Part shown: piece after piece, positions 10,044 to 19,377 of the stretch
Layout: each line of letters starts with the position of its first letter
How positions within the stretch are numbered: the first letter of the stretch is position 1
DNA from: Frateuria_A sp051900415
GTDB taxonomy: Bacteria; Pseudomonadota; Gammaproteobacteria; Xanthomonadales; Rhodanobacteraceae
Assembly (NCBI RefSeq): GCF_051900415.1
Contig: NZ_JBHZGL010000007.1
Location: forward strand, 62,001 to 126,000
DNA: 64,000 nucleotides
Reading direction: 5' to 3'
The notes under the pieces: model-generated
The model's database searches: none
The model's input: only the letters and a program-made list of their open reading frames with translations
What the model was told of the DNA's origin: nothing
Made by a program: the position numbers and the translations under genes

Positions 10044-11593
10044 GGCAGCACCGCGCGGATGTAGTGCGCCGGCGCATGCAACTGGGCCGCCGTGTCCATC
10101 AGGTAGCGCAGCGGGAGCTCGGCCAGCACGGTCAGGCCCAGGCACAGCGCCAGCAGGATCACCACCGAGGCCGCCTCGCCCGCGCGGATGGCGGGGAACA
10201 CCCAGCCCTCGTCGGCCCAGAAGATCTGGATACCGGTGCGGCACATCGCGATCACCGTACACAGGCCGGCGGCCACGATCAGCGCGAACAGGGTCACCGC
10301 GCCGACCCCGCCTCCCAGCATCGGCGCCAGCAACGCGAACTTGGCCAGAAAGCCGGACAGCGGCGGCAGCCCTGCCAGCACCAGCGCGCAGACCAGGAAG
10401 CACGCACCCAGCAAGGCCACCGGCGCGGGCAGGCCGGCCTGGCTTTCGTCCTCGTCGGCGTAGAGCGCCATGCCCGTCGGGTCGTAGGCTTCCAGCAGCG
10501 AGGCGCCCTCGGCGTCCTCGCGCGGCGCAATCAGCCCGGCGAGCAGGAAGAACGCGGCGATCGCCAGCGTCGAGACGACCAGGTAGGCCAGCGCGCCGGC
10601 CGTCACCGCCGGCTGCTGCAGGCCGACTGCGCCAAGCAGGCTGCCGGAGGAGACCAGCACGTTGTAGCCGGCGAGCTTGCCCAGTTCGCGCGCGCCCAGC
10701 ATGCCGACCACGCCAACCGCCACCGTCGCCGCCCCGCCCCACAGCAGCCAATCGGCGCCGAAGTGCGCCGAGGCGGCGCCGGCGCCATCGCCGAACAGCA
10801 GCAGGCTGAGCCGCAGCAGCACGTACACGCCCACCTTCGTCATCACCGCGAACATCGCCGCCACCGCCGGCGGCGCGGCGGCATAGGTGCGGGGCAGCCA
10901 GAAGCCCAGCGGCCACATCGCCGCCTTGACCAAAAAGGCGATGCCCAGGATCGCCGCGCCGGCGTGCAGCAGCGCGCGCGTGTTGTCCGGCACCTGCGGC
11001 ACCAGCTGCGCCAGCGCCGCCATGTTGAGCGTGCCGGTGACACCAAAGATCAGGCTCACCCCGACCAGGAACAGCATCGAGGCGAGCAGGTTGACCACGA
11101 TGTAGTGCATGCCCGCGCTGACCCGCCGCGCGCCCGGCCGATACAGCGCCAACCCGTAGGAGGCGGCCAGCAGCACCTCGAAGAACACGAACAGGTTGAA
11201 CAGGTCGCCGGTGAGGAAGGCGCCATTGAGCCCCATCAGCAGGAACTGCACCAGCGGCTGCACCGGCCCGCCCGGCTGCCGCCGCCGTCCCAGGGCGCAG
11301 GGCAGCAGCGCCAGCGCCAGCACCGCGGTGAGCAGCAGCATCAACGCCGACAGCCGGTCCGCCACCAGCACGATGCCGAAACGCGCCGGCCAGTCGCCGA
11401 TGCGGTAGACCGCGGCCGGCTCATCACCTGCGCTCACCTGCAACAGCAGCGCCACGGCCAGCCCCACCAGCGCCACGCAGGAGGCCGTGCCCAGCGTCGC
11501 CACCGCACCGCGCCGGCGCTCGCCCAGCAACAACTGCAGCGCGCCGACCGCGAGCGGCAACACGATCGGCCACACCAGCAGGTGCGCGCTCAC
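10040..11593 (-). CDS. mrpD: Mrp-type antiporter subunit D
   Basis: A 517-aa polytopic subunit homologous to complex I NuoM/NuoN-type antiporter modules. About 13-14 helices can be traced, with the signature region GDLFNLFVFFEVLLAASYGL (about 120-140). Charged residues in the helix around KAAMWPLGFWLPRTYAAAPP match the proton-channel lysine region of the family. The start is GTG at 11593, overlapping the mrpC stop as GTGA; upstream residues in the same frame do not resemble the family. With MrpA it forms the ion-translocating core. Confidence 0.93.
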   Translation of the reverse strand: MSAHLLVWPIVLPLAVGALQLLLGERRRGAVATLGTASCVALVGLAVALLLQVSAGDEPAAVYRIGDWPARFGIVLVADRLSALMLLLTAVLALALLPCALGRRRQPGGPVQPLVQFLLMGLNGAFLTGDLFNLFVFFEVLLAASYGLALYRPGARRVSAGMHYIVVNLLASMLFLVGVSLIFGVTGTLNMAALAQLVPQVPDNTRALLHAGAAILGIAFLVKAAMWPLGFWLPRTYAAAPPAVAAMFAVMTKVGVYVLLRLSLLLFGDGAGAASAHFGADWLLWGGAATVAVGVVGMLGARELGKLAGYNVLVSSGSLLGAVGLQQPAVTAGALAYLVVSTLAIAAFFLLAGLIAPREDAEGASLLEAYDPTGMALYADEDESQAGLPAPVALLGACFLVCALVLAGLPPLSGFLAKFALLAPMLGGGVGAVTLFALIVAAGLCTVIAMCRTGIQIFWADEGWVFPAIRAGEAASVVILLALCLGLTVLAELPLRYLMDTAAQLHAPAHYIRAVLP

Positions 11594-11928
11594 GGGGTGC
11601 CGTCCTTGCCGTCGACGTGGTCGTTGCCGGTCAGCCCGCGCGAGGCCAGCAGCACCACCAGGAACAGCGCAGTGGTAGCGAAGCCGATCACGATCGCGGT
11701 GAGCACCAGCGCCTGTGGCAACGGGTCGGTGTACCGCGAGAGATCGGCACCGTCGCGCAGCACCGGATCGGCGCCGGTACGCAGCCCGCCGATGCAGAAA
11801 ATGAACAGGTTGACCGCGTAGGACAGCAGGGTCAGCCCGATGATCACCTGGAAGGTGCGCGGGCGCAGCAGCAGCCACACGCCGCAGCCCGCCAGCAGGC
11901 CGATCGCCAGGGCCAGCACCAGTTCCAT
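11590..11928 (-). CDS. mrpC: Mrp-type antiporter subunit C
   Basis: A 112-aa NuoK-like membrane subunit (MnhC/MrpC) with three helices. It includes the family motif VIIGLTLLSYAVNLFIF and the LPQALVLTAIVIGFATTA helix. It overlaps mrpAB upstream (ATGA) and mrpD downstream (GTGA). The C-terminal tail is short and acidic. Function as part of the Mrp membrane complex is inferred from family and operon context. Confidence 0.93.
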   Translation of the reverse strand: MELVLALAIGLLAGCGVWLLLRPRTFQVIIGLTLLSYAVNLFIFCIGGLRTGADPVLRDGADLSRYTDPLPQALVLTAIVIGFATTALFLVVLLASRGLTGNDHVDGKDGTP

Positions 11929-14816
11929 CAGCGGTCCTCCCGGGCGTCGTCGGCGGGTGCGCGCGGCCGACGCAGCGACTGGTGCGCCAGCGCCACCAGC
12001 ATCAGCGAGGTCGCGCCCACCACCACGCCGAACACGCCCAGGTCGAACAGCATCGCCGAGGCCAGCGGCAGCTCGCCCAGCAGCGGCAACACCAGGTGAC
12101 GCGAGTGCGAGGTGAGGAAGGGATAGCCCAGCAGCATCGAACCCAAGCCTGTGGCCACCGCCAGCAGCAGGCCGGCGCCGATCCAGCGCACCGGCGCCAC
12201 GCGCAGGCGCGTCTCCACCCAGCGAGCGCCACGCGCCATGTACAGCAGGATCAACGCCACCGACACGGTGATGCCCGCGGCAAAACCACCGCCGGGAAGA
12301 TCGTGCCCGCGCAGGAACAGGTGCACGCCGAACAGCACGATCACCGGCGCCATCAACTGGATGATCAGCCCCGGGATACGCAGGTAATCGGCCAGCGCCG
12401 GCCGCGCATCCGCGCCGGCGGCCGCATCCCAGGCCGCCTGCAGGCGCTGCTGCGCGGGCGCGTCCACGCTCTCGGCGGCCGGGCGGAAGCGCCGCAGCAG
12501 CGCGAAGACCGAGAGCGCCACGATCGCGAGCACGGTGATCTCGCCCAGCGTGTCGAAACCGCGGAAGTCGACCAGGATCACGTTGACCACGTTGCGCCCG
12601 CCGCCTTCGCTGTAGGCACGCTCCAGGAAGAAATGCGAGATCGAGTCGGCCACCGGATGGCGCATCGCCGCGTAGGCCAGCGCCGCCAGGCCCAGCCCTG
12701 CGGCGGCCGCGACCAGCGCATCGCGGTACCGGCGCAGCCGCGCGCGCGGCGTGTCCGGCGACAGTCCCACGATGCGCTTGGGCAGCCAGCGCAGCCCGAG
12801 CAGGATCACGATGGTGGTGACGACCTCCACCAGCAGCTGGGTCGCGGCCAGGTCCGGCGCCGACAGCCACACAAAGCTCACGCACGACACCAGCCCGGCA
12901 CCGCCGGTGAGCAGCAGCGCGGCCAGCCGGTGGAACTTGGCCTGCCACGCCGCACCCACGGCGCAGGCGCCGCCGAGCAGCCACAGCAGCGCGAAGGCCG
13001 GGTCCACGCCCGAGGCGCGCAGGCCGAAACGCAGCGGCGTGCCCCACATCGCGAGCCCTGCGGCGACCATCGCCGCCAGCACGATCAACAGCAGTTGCGG
13101 CTGCAGCCGGCGCCCGGGGAAGGTGCGCTCCAGCGCGCCCGGCAAAGTCGAGGTAAGCAACGCCAGCGCGCGCTCAAACAGCAGCCGCCCGCTCAGCCGC
13201 CCCAGCAGCGGCACGGTGTCGCGCGCGGCGAACCAGCGTCGCAACACCGCGTAGGTCACGCAACCGGCGGCGAATGCCACTGCGCTCATGAGCAGCGGCG
13301 CGTTCAGCCCATGCCACACCTTGAGATCGAACGCCGGCGTGTCCGCCCCCAGCACCGCGCGCGCCGCCGCATGCAGGAACGGCCCGATCACCCGTGCCGG
13401 CAGCACGCCCACCAGCACGCAGGCCAGCGCCAGCAGGCCGATCGGCAGGCGCATCCAGCGCGGCGGCTCGTGCGGCTGGCGCGGCAGCACCGAGCGCGGC
13501 CGACCGAAGAACACGCCGACCACGAAACGCAGCGAATAGATCACCGAAAAGGCGCTGGCCAGCACCGCGATCGAGGCCGACAGCACGTCCACCACCGGGC
13601 CGCGGTGCGTGGACACCGCTACCGCGAAGAACATCTCCTTGGAAAGGAACCCGTTGAGCAGCGGCACGCCGGCCATCGCCGCCGCGGCGATCACCGCCAG
13701 CGTGGCGGTGATCGGCATGGCGTGGCGCAGGCCGCCGAGCCGACGCAGGTCGCGCGTACCGGCCTCGTGGTCGACCGCGCCGGCGGCCATGAACAGCGAG
13801 GCCTTGAACGTAGCGTGGTTGACGATGTGGAAGATCGCCGCGACCGCGCCCAGCGCGCTGCCCAGGCCGAGCAGCATGGTGATCAGCCCCAGATGGCTGA
13901 TCGTCGAGTAGGCCAGCACGGCTTTCAGGTCGCGCTGGAACACCGCCGCCGCCGCGCCGAGCAACAGGCTGAGCAGGCCGGCGCCGCCGACGATCCAGAA
14001 CCACGCGTCGGTGCCCGAGAGCACCGGCCAGAAGCGCAGCAGCAGGAACACCCCGGCCTTGACCATCGTCGCCGAGTGCAGGAACGAAGACACCGGCGTG
14101 GGCGCGGACATCGCCTGCGGCAACCAGAAGTGGAACGGGAACTGCGCGCTCTTGGTCAGCGCGCCCAGGAGCACGAGCACCAGCATCGGCGTGTACAGCG
14201 CCGAGGCGCGCACGCGCTCGCCGGCAGCGAGGATTGCGTCCAGGTCATAGCTTCCCGCGATGCGCCCCAGCAGCATCATCCCGGCGAACAGGCACAGGCC
14301 GCCGCCAGCGGTGACGATCAACGCCATGCGCGCGCCCTCGCGCGCCGAGGCGCCCTGGTTCCAGTAGCCGATCAGCAGGAACGAGAACAGGCTGGTGAGC
14401 TCCCAGAAAAACACCAGCTGGATCACGTTGCCGGACATCACCACGCCCAGCATCGAGCCCATGAAGGCCAAAAGCTGCGCGTAGAAGCGCGTGAGCGGAT
14501 CCTCCGGCGGCATGTAGTAGCGCGCGTACATGCCCACCAGCAGGCCGATGCCGCAGACCAGCATCAGGAACAGCCAGGAAAAGCCGTCCACCCGCAGCAC
14601 CAGTTCGAGCCCCAGCGAGGGCACCCAGCGCACGACGTGGCGCAGCGCCGTGCCGTCGGCCAGCGCCGGATGCAGCGCGGCCGACAGCACCAGTCCGACC
14701 GCCGCGGTCACCAGCATCAACCCGGTCGCCGCCTGCCGCCCGCGCAGCCACGGCGCCACCAGGCTCGCCGCGAACGGCAGGCAGAGGATGGCGAGCGAGG
14801 CTGTGTCGTAGGGCAT
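11928..14816 (-). CDS. mrpA: Mrp-type antiporter fused subunits A and B
   Basis: A 962-aa protein combining MrpA (NuoL-like, about 1-790) with an MrpB-like domain at the C-terminus (about 800-950, ending in GATSLMLVALAHQSLRRPR). Family marks include FSWLFLMLVCGIGLLVGMYA, the TM region WELTSLFSFLLIGYWNQG, and the HSATMVKAGVFLL and HLGLITMLLGLG helices. The fused A-B form is the usual group 2 arrangement of proteobacterial Mrp/Pha systems. Start 14816 gives the N-terminus MPYDTASLAILCLPF. It is the first gene of the operon and is divergent from a UspA gene, with 197 bp between the two starts. Confidence 0.93.
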   Translation of the reverse strand: MPYDTASLAILCLPFAASLVAPWLRGRQAATGLMLVTAAVGLVLSAALHPALADGTALRHVVRWVPSLGLELVLRVDGFSWLFLMLVCGIGLLVGMYARYYMPPEDPLTRFYAQLLAFMGSMLGVVMSGNVIQLVFFWELTSLFSFLLIGYWNQGASAREGARMALIVTAGGGLCLFAGMMLLGRIAGSYDLDAILAAGERVRASALYTPMLVLVLLGALTKSAQFPFHFWLPQAMSAPTPVSSFLHSATMVKAGVFLLLRFWPVLSGTDAWFWIVGGAGLLSLLLGAAAAVFQRDLKAVLAYSTISHLGLITMLLGLGSALGAVAAIFHIVNHATFKASLFMAAGAVDHEAGTRDLRRLGGLRHAMPITATLAVIAAAAMAGVPLLNGFLSKEMFFAVAVSTHRGPVVDVLSASIAVLASAFSVIYSLRFVVGVFFGRPRSVLPRQPHEPPRWMRLPIGLLALACVLVGVLPARVIGPFLHAAARAVLGADTPAFDLKVWHGLNAPLLMSAVAFAAGCVTYAVLRRWFAARDTVPLLGRLSGRLLFERALALLTSTLPGALERTFPGRRLQPQLLLIVLAAMVAAGLAMWGTPLRFGLRASGVDPAFALLWLLGGACAVGAAWQAKFHRLAALLLTGGAGLVSCVSFVWLSAPDLAATQLLVEVVTTIVILLGLRWLPKRIVGLSPDTPRARLRRYRDALVAAAAGLGLAALAYAAMRHPVADSISHFFLERAYSEGGGRNVVNVILVDFRGFDTLGEITVLAIVALSVFALLRRFRPAAESVDAPAQQRLQAAWDAAAGADARPALADYLRIPGLIIQLMAPVIVLFGVHLFLRGHDLPGGGFAAGITVSVALILLYMARGARWVETRLRVAPVRWIGAGLLLAVATGLGSMLLGYPFLTSHSRHLVLPLLGELPLASAMLFDLGVFGVVVGATSLMLVALAHQSLRRPRAPADDAREDR

Positions 14817-15013
14817 CAGGCCACCGTTCGTGGAGGAGGCGTCCACCGGCGCGGCAGTGCGCGAACAGCCGCGGCGCATCCGTTGGGGAAACGGGGCGCG
14901 CGGGTGCTGGTGGAAGGCCGTCAGAGTGAGTCTACAGGCCGTCCCGCGGCACCGGAAAGCTCCTATAGTCGGGACAGGCCGCCATGCCCACGCCGCGGCC
15001 CGGGAGAGCGCGC

Positions 15014-15892
15014 ATGAACGACCCCGTCCCGTCAGCGTTGCCGCCACAGCGGATCCTGCTGGCGACCGATCTGAGCAGCCGTTGCGATCGCGCGCTGGAT
15101 CGCGCCGTGCAACTGGCGCGGCAGTGGCAGGCCACGCTGCACGTCGTGCACGTGCTGGCTCCAGGCAACGAGGGCAGCTGGCCCACGACGGCCGCACCCT
15201 CCTGGCGACATGCGCCGACTACCGCGGCGATGGCCGAGCGACAGCTGCGTCGCGACCTCGGGGGCGACGTGCCCGGCTTGCTGCTGCACGTGACCGAGGG
15301 CGATCCGGCTGCCACCCTTCTGGATGCCGCCACACGCGAGCGTTGCGACTTGATCGTGCTCGGCGCCGGTGAAATGCCGGCTCAGGGCACGCTCGGCCAT
15401 GTCACCGAATACCTTCTGCGCAAGTCGCCCGCCTCGCTATTGGTGGTGCGCGAGCGCCCGCACGGCGCTTATGCGCACGTGCTGGTAGGCACCGACTTCA
15501 CCGCTGAGTCGCGCCACGGGCTGATTGCATCCGCCCACTGGTTTCCCACCGCCCGGCTGGCGCTGATGCACGTGCTGGATATCCCCTACAAGTCGCTGTG
15601 GCTCGACGCGGGACACGGCGAGGAGCTGGCGCGGATGGAGATGGCGACGATGCAGTCCTTCCTCGCCGACACGCCGCTGGCGGCCGAGGTCCGGGCGCAG
15701 GTGCTGCCACTGGTCGAGCATGGCCATCCGGAAGTGATGCTGCGCGAATACGTGGTGGAAAAGGAGGCCGACCTGGTGGTGATCAGCGCCTTCCGCCGTG
15801 GGCTGGCGTTCCACTTGCTGGTGGGTGGGACCTCGCGGCGGATCGTTCCGGCCATTCCCACCGATGTCCTGCTGGTGCGCGCGCCGGCGTGA
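15014..15892 (+). CDS. tandem universal stress protein (two UspA domains)
   Basis: A 292-aa protein with two UspA folds, about 14-150 and 157-290. Each starts with the hydrophobic strand plus Asp of the nucleotide site (RILLATDLS; HVLVGTDFT). Each has a terminal G/S-rich loop (APGNEGS region; GGTSRRIVPAIPTDVLLVR). ATP-type binding through the Gx2Gx9GS-like loop looks best preserved in the second domain. The start at 15014 follows GGGAGA; an ATG ten codons upstream is possible. It is divergent from the Mrp operon. It is a stress-response protein, but its partner is unknown. Confidence 0.88.
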   Translation: MNDPVPSALPPQRILLATDLSSRCDRALDRAVQLARQWQATLHVVHVLAPGNEGSWPTTAAPSWRHAPTTAAMAERQLRRDLGGDVPGLLLHVTEGDPAATLLDAATRERCDLIVLGAGEMPAQGTLGHVTEYLLRKSPASLLVVRERPHGAYAHVLVGTDFTAESRHGLIASAHWFPTARLALMHVLDIPYKSLWLDAGHGEELARMEMATMQSFLADTPLAAEVRAQVLPLVEHGHPEVMLREYVVEKEADLVVISAFRRGLAFHLLVGGTSRRIVPAIPTDVLLVRAPA

Positions 15893-16109
15893 GGAGGGGC
15901 TTTTCCCATCCATGGCGCGGACAAACGGCATTGCACGTGGCGACCGCCGAGCTGCTTCGTGGCAGGAAGACGAACTTGCGAGGGACGCTGGTGGCTTGAT
16001 TGCCCCCGTGGACAGACGACCGGTTCCCCCGAGAGGGCCGGGTGAGGGGTCCACCTCGCGACGACGCAGCTGGCGCAAGCGCTGGGAGCAAGCAAGGCCT
16101 GGCAAGGAG

Positions 16110-16515
16110 GTTCCCCGCGAGCCCCGACCCCTCACCCCAACCCTCTCCCCGGAGGGGAGAGGGAGCCAAGTGCGGCGATCGCGCACACAAGCCCGCAAGT
16201 CCTCTTGCCTCAGCTTCCGAGCGCCCGCGGTAAAGCGGCGGCAGCTCCTCTAAGAGCAAGCGACCAACCCACCAAGGCGAGGCGGCACCTAGCTCTTATC
16301 CCTCACCGGGCTTAGCCAGGCCATTTCTTTGGTTACTTTCTTGGGCCAGCAAAGAAAGTGACCCGAGCGCCAGCAGGCGATCGGAAGCCCGCCGCAGGCG
16401 AGCCCAGTCGCGGAGAGGCCGCGCAAGACGACAGGCAAGACACCGCTCTCGAAGGCATCCCGGCGAGCCCCGGCCCCTCACCCCGACCCTCTCCCCGCAG
16501 GGGAGAGGGAGCACC
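16110..16515. repeat. composite dispersed repeat, copy 1 (about 400 bp)
   Basis: The 648-bp gap 15893-16540 contains no convincing gene. From about 16110 to 16515 it matches 31320-31708 block by block. The order is a CTCACCCC/CTCTCCCC element (16121-16172), a conserved stretch through GGCGGCAGCTCCTCTAAGAG, and a hairpin GGTTACTTTCTT...AAGAAAGTGACC (16331-16362). A GGCAGGCGATCGGAAGCCCG-like block and a second CTCACCCC element (16466-16513) follow. A minus-strand frame inside it looks coding in both copies, but only because the DNA is duplicated. Confidence 0.8.
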
Positions 16516-16540
16516 GCGGGTATCGCTGGTGAGTTGAGCC

Positions 16541-17200
16541 CTACGGCGCGTCCGGTTGGCGCTCGGGCATGGCCTGCTGGAACGCTTCCAGTTCGTTGCA
16601 CGCGGCGTGGATGCGCGCGATGGTCGGCCAACGATCCATCGGCAACTGCCAGCGCATGGCGTTGTACACCTGGGGTACCAGGCAGGCATCCGCCAGGCCG
16701 GGCGTGTCGCCGTGGCAGTAGCGGCCAGTGGCGCTGCTGTTGGCCAGCATGGCCTCCAGCGCCTCGAAGCCGGCCTCGATCCAGTGCCGTGACCAGGCCA
16801 GTTTTTGCGTCTCGTCGGCGCCCAACGCGCCCTCCAGGTATTGCAGCACACGCAGGTTGCCCAACGGATGGATGTCGCAGGCCACCGCCAACGCCAGCGC
16901 GCGCACGCGAGCGCGGCTGCGCGCGTCGGCCGGCAGCAGCGGCGGTTCGGGGACGGTCTCTTCCAGGTACTCCATGATCGCCATCGACTGTGTGATCACC
17001 CGCTCGCCATCGCGCAGGCAGGGAATCAACTGCTGTGGGTTGAGCGCGCGGTAGGCGTCGCCATGCTGCTCGCCGCCATCGCGCAGCAGGTGCACCGGGC
17101 GCGTCTCGTAGCGCAGCCCCTTGAGGTTGAGCGCGATACGTACGCGGTACACCGCGCTGGAGCGCCAGTAGCCGTACAACGCCAACAGTTCCGCTGCCAT
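16541..17200 (-). CDS. maiA: glutathione S-transferase, zeta class; maleylacetoacetate isomerase
   Basis: A 219-aa GST-fold enzyme. The N-terminal thioredoxin-like domain has the zeta-class active-site motif SSAVYRVRIALNLKG (Ser14/Ser15), and an SMAIMEYLEE glutathione-binding stretch follows. The all-helical C-terminal domain contains NLRVLQYLEGALGADE. This suits MaiA, which isomerises maleylacetoacetate to fumarylacetoacetate in tyrosine breakdown. The other pathway genes (fah, hmgA, hppD) lie 38-42 kb away. It is divergent from pgk, with 181 bp between starts. A general zeta GST is the alternative. Confidence 0.82.
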   Translation of the reverse strand: MAAELLALYGYWRSSAVYRVRIALNLKGLRYETRPVHLLRDGGEQHGDAYRALNPQQLIPCLRDGERVITQSMAIMEYLEETVPEPPLLPADARSRARVRALALAVACDIHPLGNLRVLQYLEGALGADETQKLAWSRHWIEAGFEALEAMLANSSATGRYCHGDTPGLADACLVPQVYNAMRWQLPMDRWPTIARIHAACNELEAFQQAMPERQPDAP

Positions 17201-17381
17201 GGGATTCTCCCTGCCGATAGTGACCGGCAGGATAAACCGGGCGGACGCCAGCACGCGCGTCTGAGGCGGCGCACCGCCTTGCGGCGTTGCATCATCGGAA
17301 CCCGCGCCGGACAATAGGCGGTTCGCGCCCTCCCCGGGCGCATCCGATTGAATTGCAATCCCCTTTCCGAGGAGTGGCGCC

Positions 17382-18560
17382 GTGTCCATCACCCGCATGA
17401 GCGATCTGGAGTTGCGCGGCAAGCGCGTGTTGATCCGCGAAGACCTGAACGTGCCGATCGACGAGGGCCGCATCACCTCGACGCAGCGCCTGGATGCCGC
17501 CCTGCCGACCATCAAGGCGGCGCGCGACGCCGGCGCGAAGGTGATGGTGCTCTCGCACCTGGGTCGCCCGAAGGAAGGGCAGTTCGACGCCGAATCCTCG
17601 CTCGCCCCGGTGGCCAGCTGGCTGGGCGACAAGCTCGGCGCGCCGGTGCGCCTGGTCGCCGATTACCTCGACGGCGTGGATGTCGCCGAAGGCGAGGTAG
17701 TGGTGCTGGAGAACTGCCGCATGAACGCCGGCGAAGGCAAGGATGATGAGGCGCTTTCGAAGAAGTACGCGGCCTTGTGCGACGTGTTCGTCATGGACGC
17801 CTTTGGCACCGCGCATCGCGCGCAGGCTTCCACCCACGGCGTGATCCGCTTCGCGCCGCAGGTCGCCGCCGGCCCGCTGCTCTGGGCCGAGCTGAACGCG
17901 CTCGGCAAGGCGCTGGAACAGCCGGCGCACCCGCTGCTGGCTATCGTGGCCGGCTCCAAGGTGTCGACCAAGCTTACCCTGCTCGACAACCTCATCGGCA
18001 AGGTCGACCAGCTGATCGTGGGCGGCGGCATCGCCAACACGTTCATCGCAGCGGCCGGCTATGGCGTGGGCAATTCGCTGTACGAGCCGGACCTGATCGA
18101 TGCGGCGAAGAAGGTGATCGCCGATGCCAAGCGCCGCGGGGCCGAGGTGCCGCTGCCGGTCGACGTGGTGGTGGCGCCGGAGTTCTCCGCCAACGCGCCG
18201 GCTACGGTCAAGCCGGTCGATGCGGTCAAGGACGGTGAAATGATCCTGGACATCGGCCCGGAGACCGCGCGCCGCTATGCCGAGCTGATCGCCAAGGCCG
18301 GCACGGTGGTGTGGAACGGCCCGGTGGGCGTGTTCGAGTTCGACGCCTTCGGCAAGGGCACCGAAACGCTGGCGCATGCGATCGCCGACTCCAGCGCGTT
18401 CTCCATTGCCGGTGGTGGCGACACGCTGGCCGCGGTGGACAAGTACGGCATCGCCGACAAGGTGTCCTACATCTCCACCGGCGGCGGCGCCTTCCTGGAG
18501 TTCCTGGAAGGCAAGGAACTGCCGGCGGTGTCCGCGCTCAAGGCACGCGCGGACGGCTGA
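17382..18560 (+). CDS. pgk: phosphoglycerate kinase
   Basis: A 392-aa glycolytic kinase transferring phosphate between 1,3-bisphosphoglycerate and ADP. It shows the N-terminal substrate motif REDLNVPID, the HLGRPKEG loop, the hinge, and the C-terminal nucleotide loop GGGDTLAAV followed by STGGGAFLEFLEG. The start is GTG at 17382: AGGAG sits 7 bases upstream, whereas the nearby ATG at 17397 is 22 bases from it. A GATTG/CAATC inverted repeat (17346-17360) lies just ahead of the RBS. The next gene starts inside the pgk stop (TGATG), so they are coupled. Confidence 0.96.
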   Translation: MSITRMSDLELRGKRVLIREDLNVPIDEGRITSTQRLDAALPTIKAARDAGAKVMVLSHLGRPKEGQFDAESSLAPVASWLGDKLGAPVRLVADYLDGVDVAEGEVVVLENCRMNAGEGKDDEALSKKYAALCDVFVMDAFGTAHRAQASTHGVIRFAPQVAAGPLLWAELNALGKALEQPAHPLLAIVAGSKVSTKLTLLDNLIGKVDQLIVGGGIANTFIAAAGYGVGNSLYEPDLIDAAKKVIADAKRRGAEVPLPVDVVVAPEFSANAPATVKPVDAVKDGEMILDIGPETARRYAELIAKAGTVVWNGPVGVFEFDAFGKGTETLAHAIADSSAFSIAGGGDTLAAVDKYGIADKVSYISTGGGAFLEFLEGKELPAVSALKARADG

Positions 18561-19204
18561 TGCTCTGCCTTTTCGACCTCGACGGCACGCTGATCGATTC
18601 CGAGCACGGCATCACCGCGTGCGTGAAGCACGCGCTGGAACGCCTGCGCGTGGCGATCCCGGGCACGGAGGAACTGCGCCGCTGGATCGGCCCACCGCTG
18701 CGACACAGCTTCGCGCCGCTGCTGGGCCATGACGCGGCGCGCGTCGAGGCGGCGGTCGAGCATTACCACGAGCGCTTCGACACGCACGGCTGGCGCGAGC
18801 ACAGCGTCTATCCGGGCATCGAACTGTTGATCGGCCGGCTGCTTGATGCAGGTCACCAGCTGGCCATCGTCACCGGCAAGCCGCACCGGCATGCCGAGCC
18901 GATCCTGGCGCAACTGCCGTTCGGCCACGCCTTCCTGCGTCTGTATGGACCCGATCCGTCCAGCGCGCAAAGCGAGAAGGCCGACATGATCGCCGCCGCC
19001 ATGGCCGACTTCGGCGCGAACGCGGCAGAGACGGTGATGATCGGCGACCGCCATTTCGACATCGAAGGCGCGGTGGCCAACCGCGTGCGCGGCATCGGCG
19101 TGCTGTGGGGCTTCGGCAGCCGCGCGGAGCTGGAACAGGCCGGTGCCGCGGCCGTTGCCGCCACGCCGGGCGAACTGGGTACGCTGCTCGGCCTCAGCGC
19201 CTGA
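18560..19204 (+). CDS. HAD-superfamily hydrolase, phosphoglycolate phosphatase-like
   Basis: A 214-aa HAD hydrolase of the Gph type. Motif I is FDLDGTLID (catalytic Asp pair), a helical cap domain covers about 16-85, motif II is in AIVTGKP, and motif IV is MIGDRHFDIEGA. Length and cap fit phosphoglycolate phosphatase or a related small sugar-phosphate phosphatase, but the substrate cannot be set from sequence alone. It starts within the pgk stop codon (1-bp overlap), so it is co-expressed with glycolysis. A REP hairpin follows 91 bp downstream. Confidence 0.85.
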   Translation: MLCLFDLDGTLIDSEHGITACVKHALERLRVAIPGTEELRRWIGPPLRHSFAPLLGHDAARVEAAVEHYHERFDTHGWREHSVYPGIELLIGRLLDAGHQLAIVTGKPHRHAEPILAQLPFGHAFLRLYGPDPSSAQSEKADMIAAAMADFGANAAETVMIGDRHFDIEGAVANRVRGIGVLWGFGSRAELEQAGAAAVAATPGELGTLLGLSA

Positions 19205-19295
19205 CGGCCACCGCCCTGGTGGGGGAGCCTCGAACAATCCCCTTTCGCGGGATAGTCGCAGGAGCCTGAAGCTTGCCGAGTTTTCGAGGTCCCTT

Positions 19296-19355
19296 GTAGG
19301 AGCACACCTGTGCGCGACCGCCATGCATCGTGGTCGCGCACAGGTGCGCTCCTAC
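19296..19355. repeat. GTAG-type REP inverted repeat
   Basis: GTAGGAGCACACCTGTGCGC pairs with GCGCACAGGTGCGCTCCTAC around a GACCGCCATGCATCGTGGTC core. It lies between the convergent phosphatase and transketolase genes and could terminate both. Confidence 0.85.
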
Positions 19356-19377
19356 ATGAGCCGCCACGCGGTGGCAA

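Noticed and set aside
11982..15017. A plus-strand open frame of about 1000 codons opposite the mrp genes
   Set aside because: It is antisense to strongly matching Mrp subunits, and its product is Gln/Arg/His-rich low complexity, as expected from the reverse strand of GC-rich membrane-protein codons.
15783..16259. A minus-strand small frame opening MLLEELPPLYRG, which looks conserved with one near 31.4 kb
   Set aside because: The similarity arises because both lie inside the two copies of the dispersed repeat; there is no ribosome site or domain.
17346..17360. GATTG/CAATC inverted repeat ahead of pgk as an operator
   Set aside because: Only five paired bases around a five-base spacer; too short to call without conservation data.
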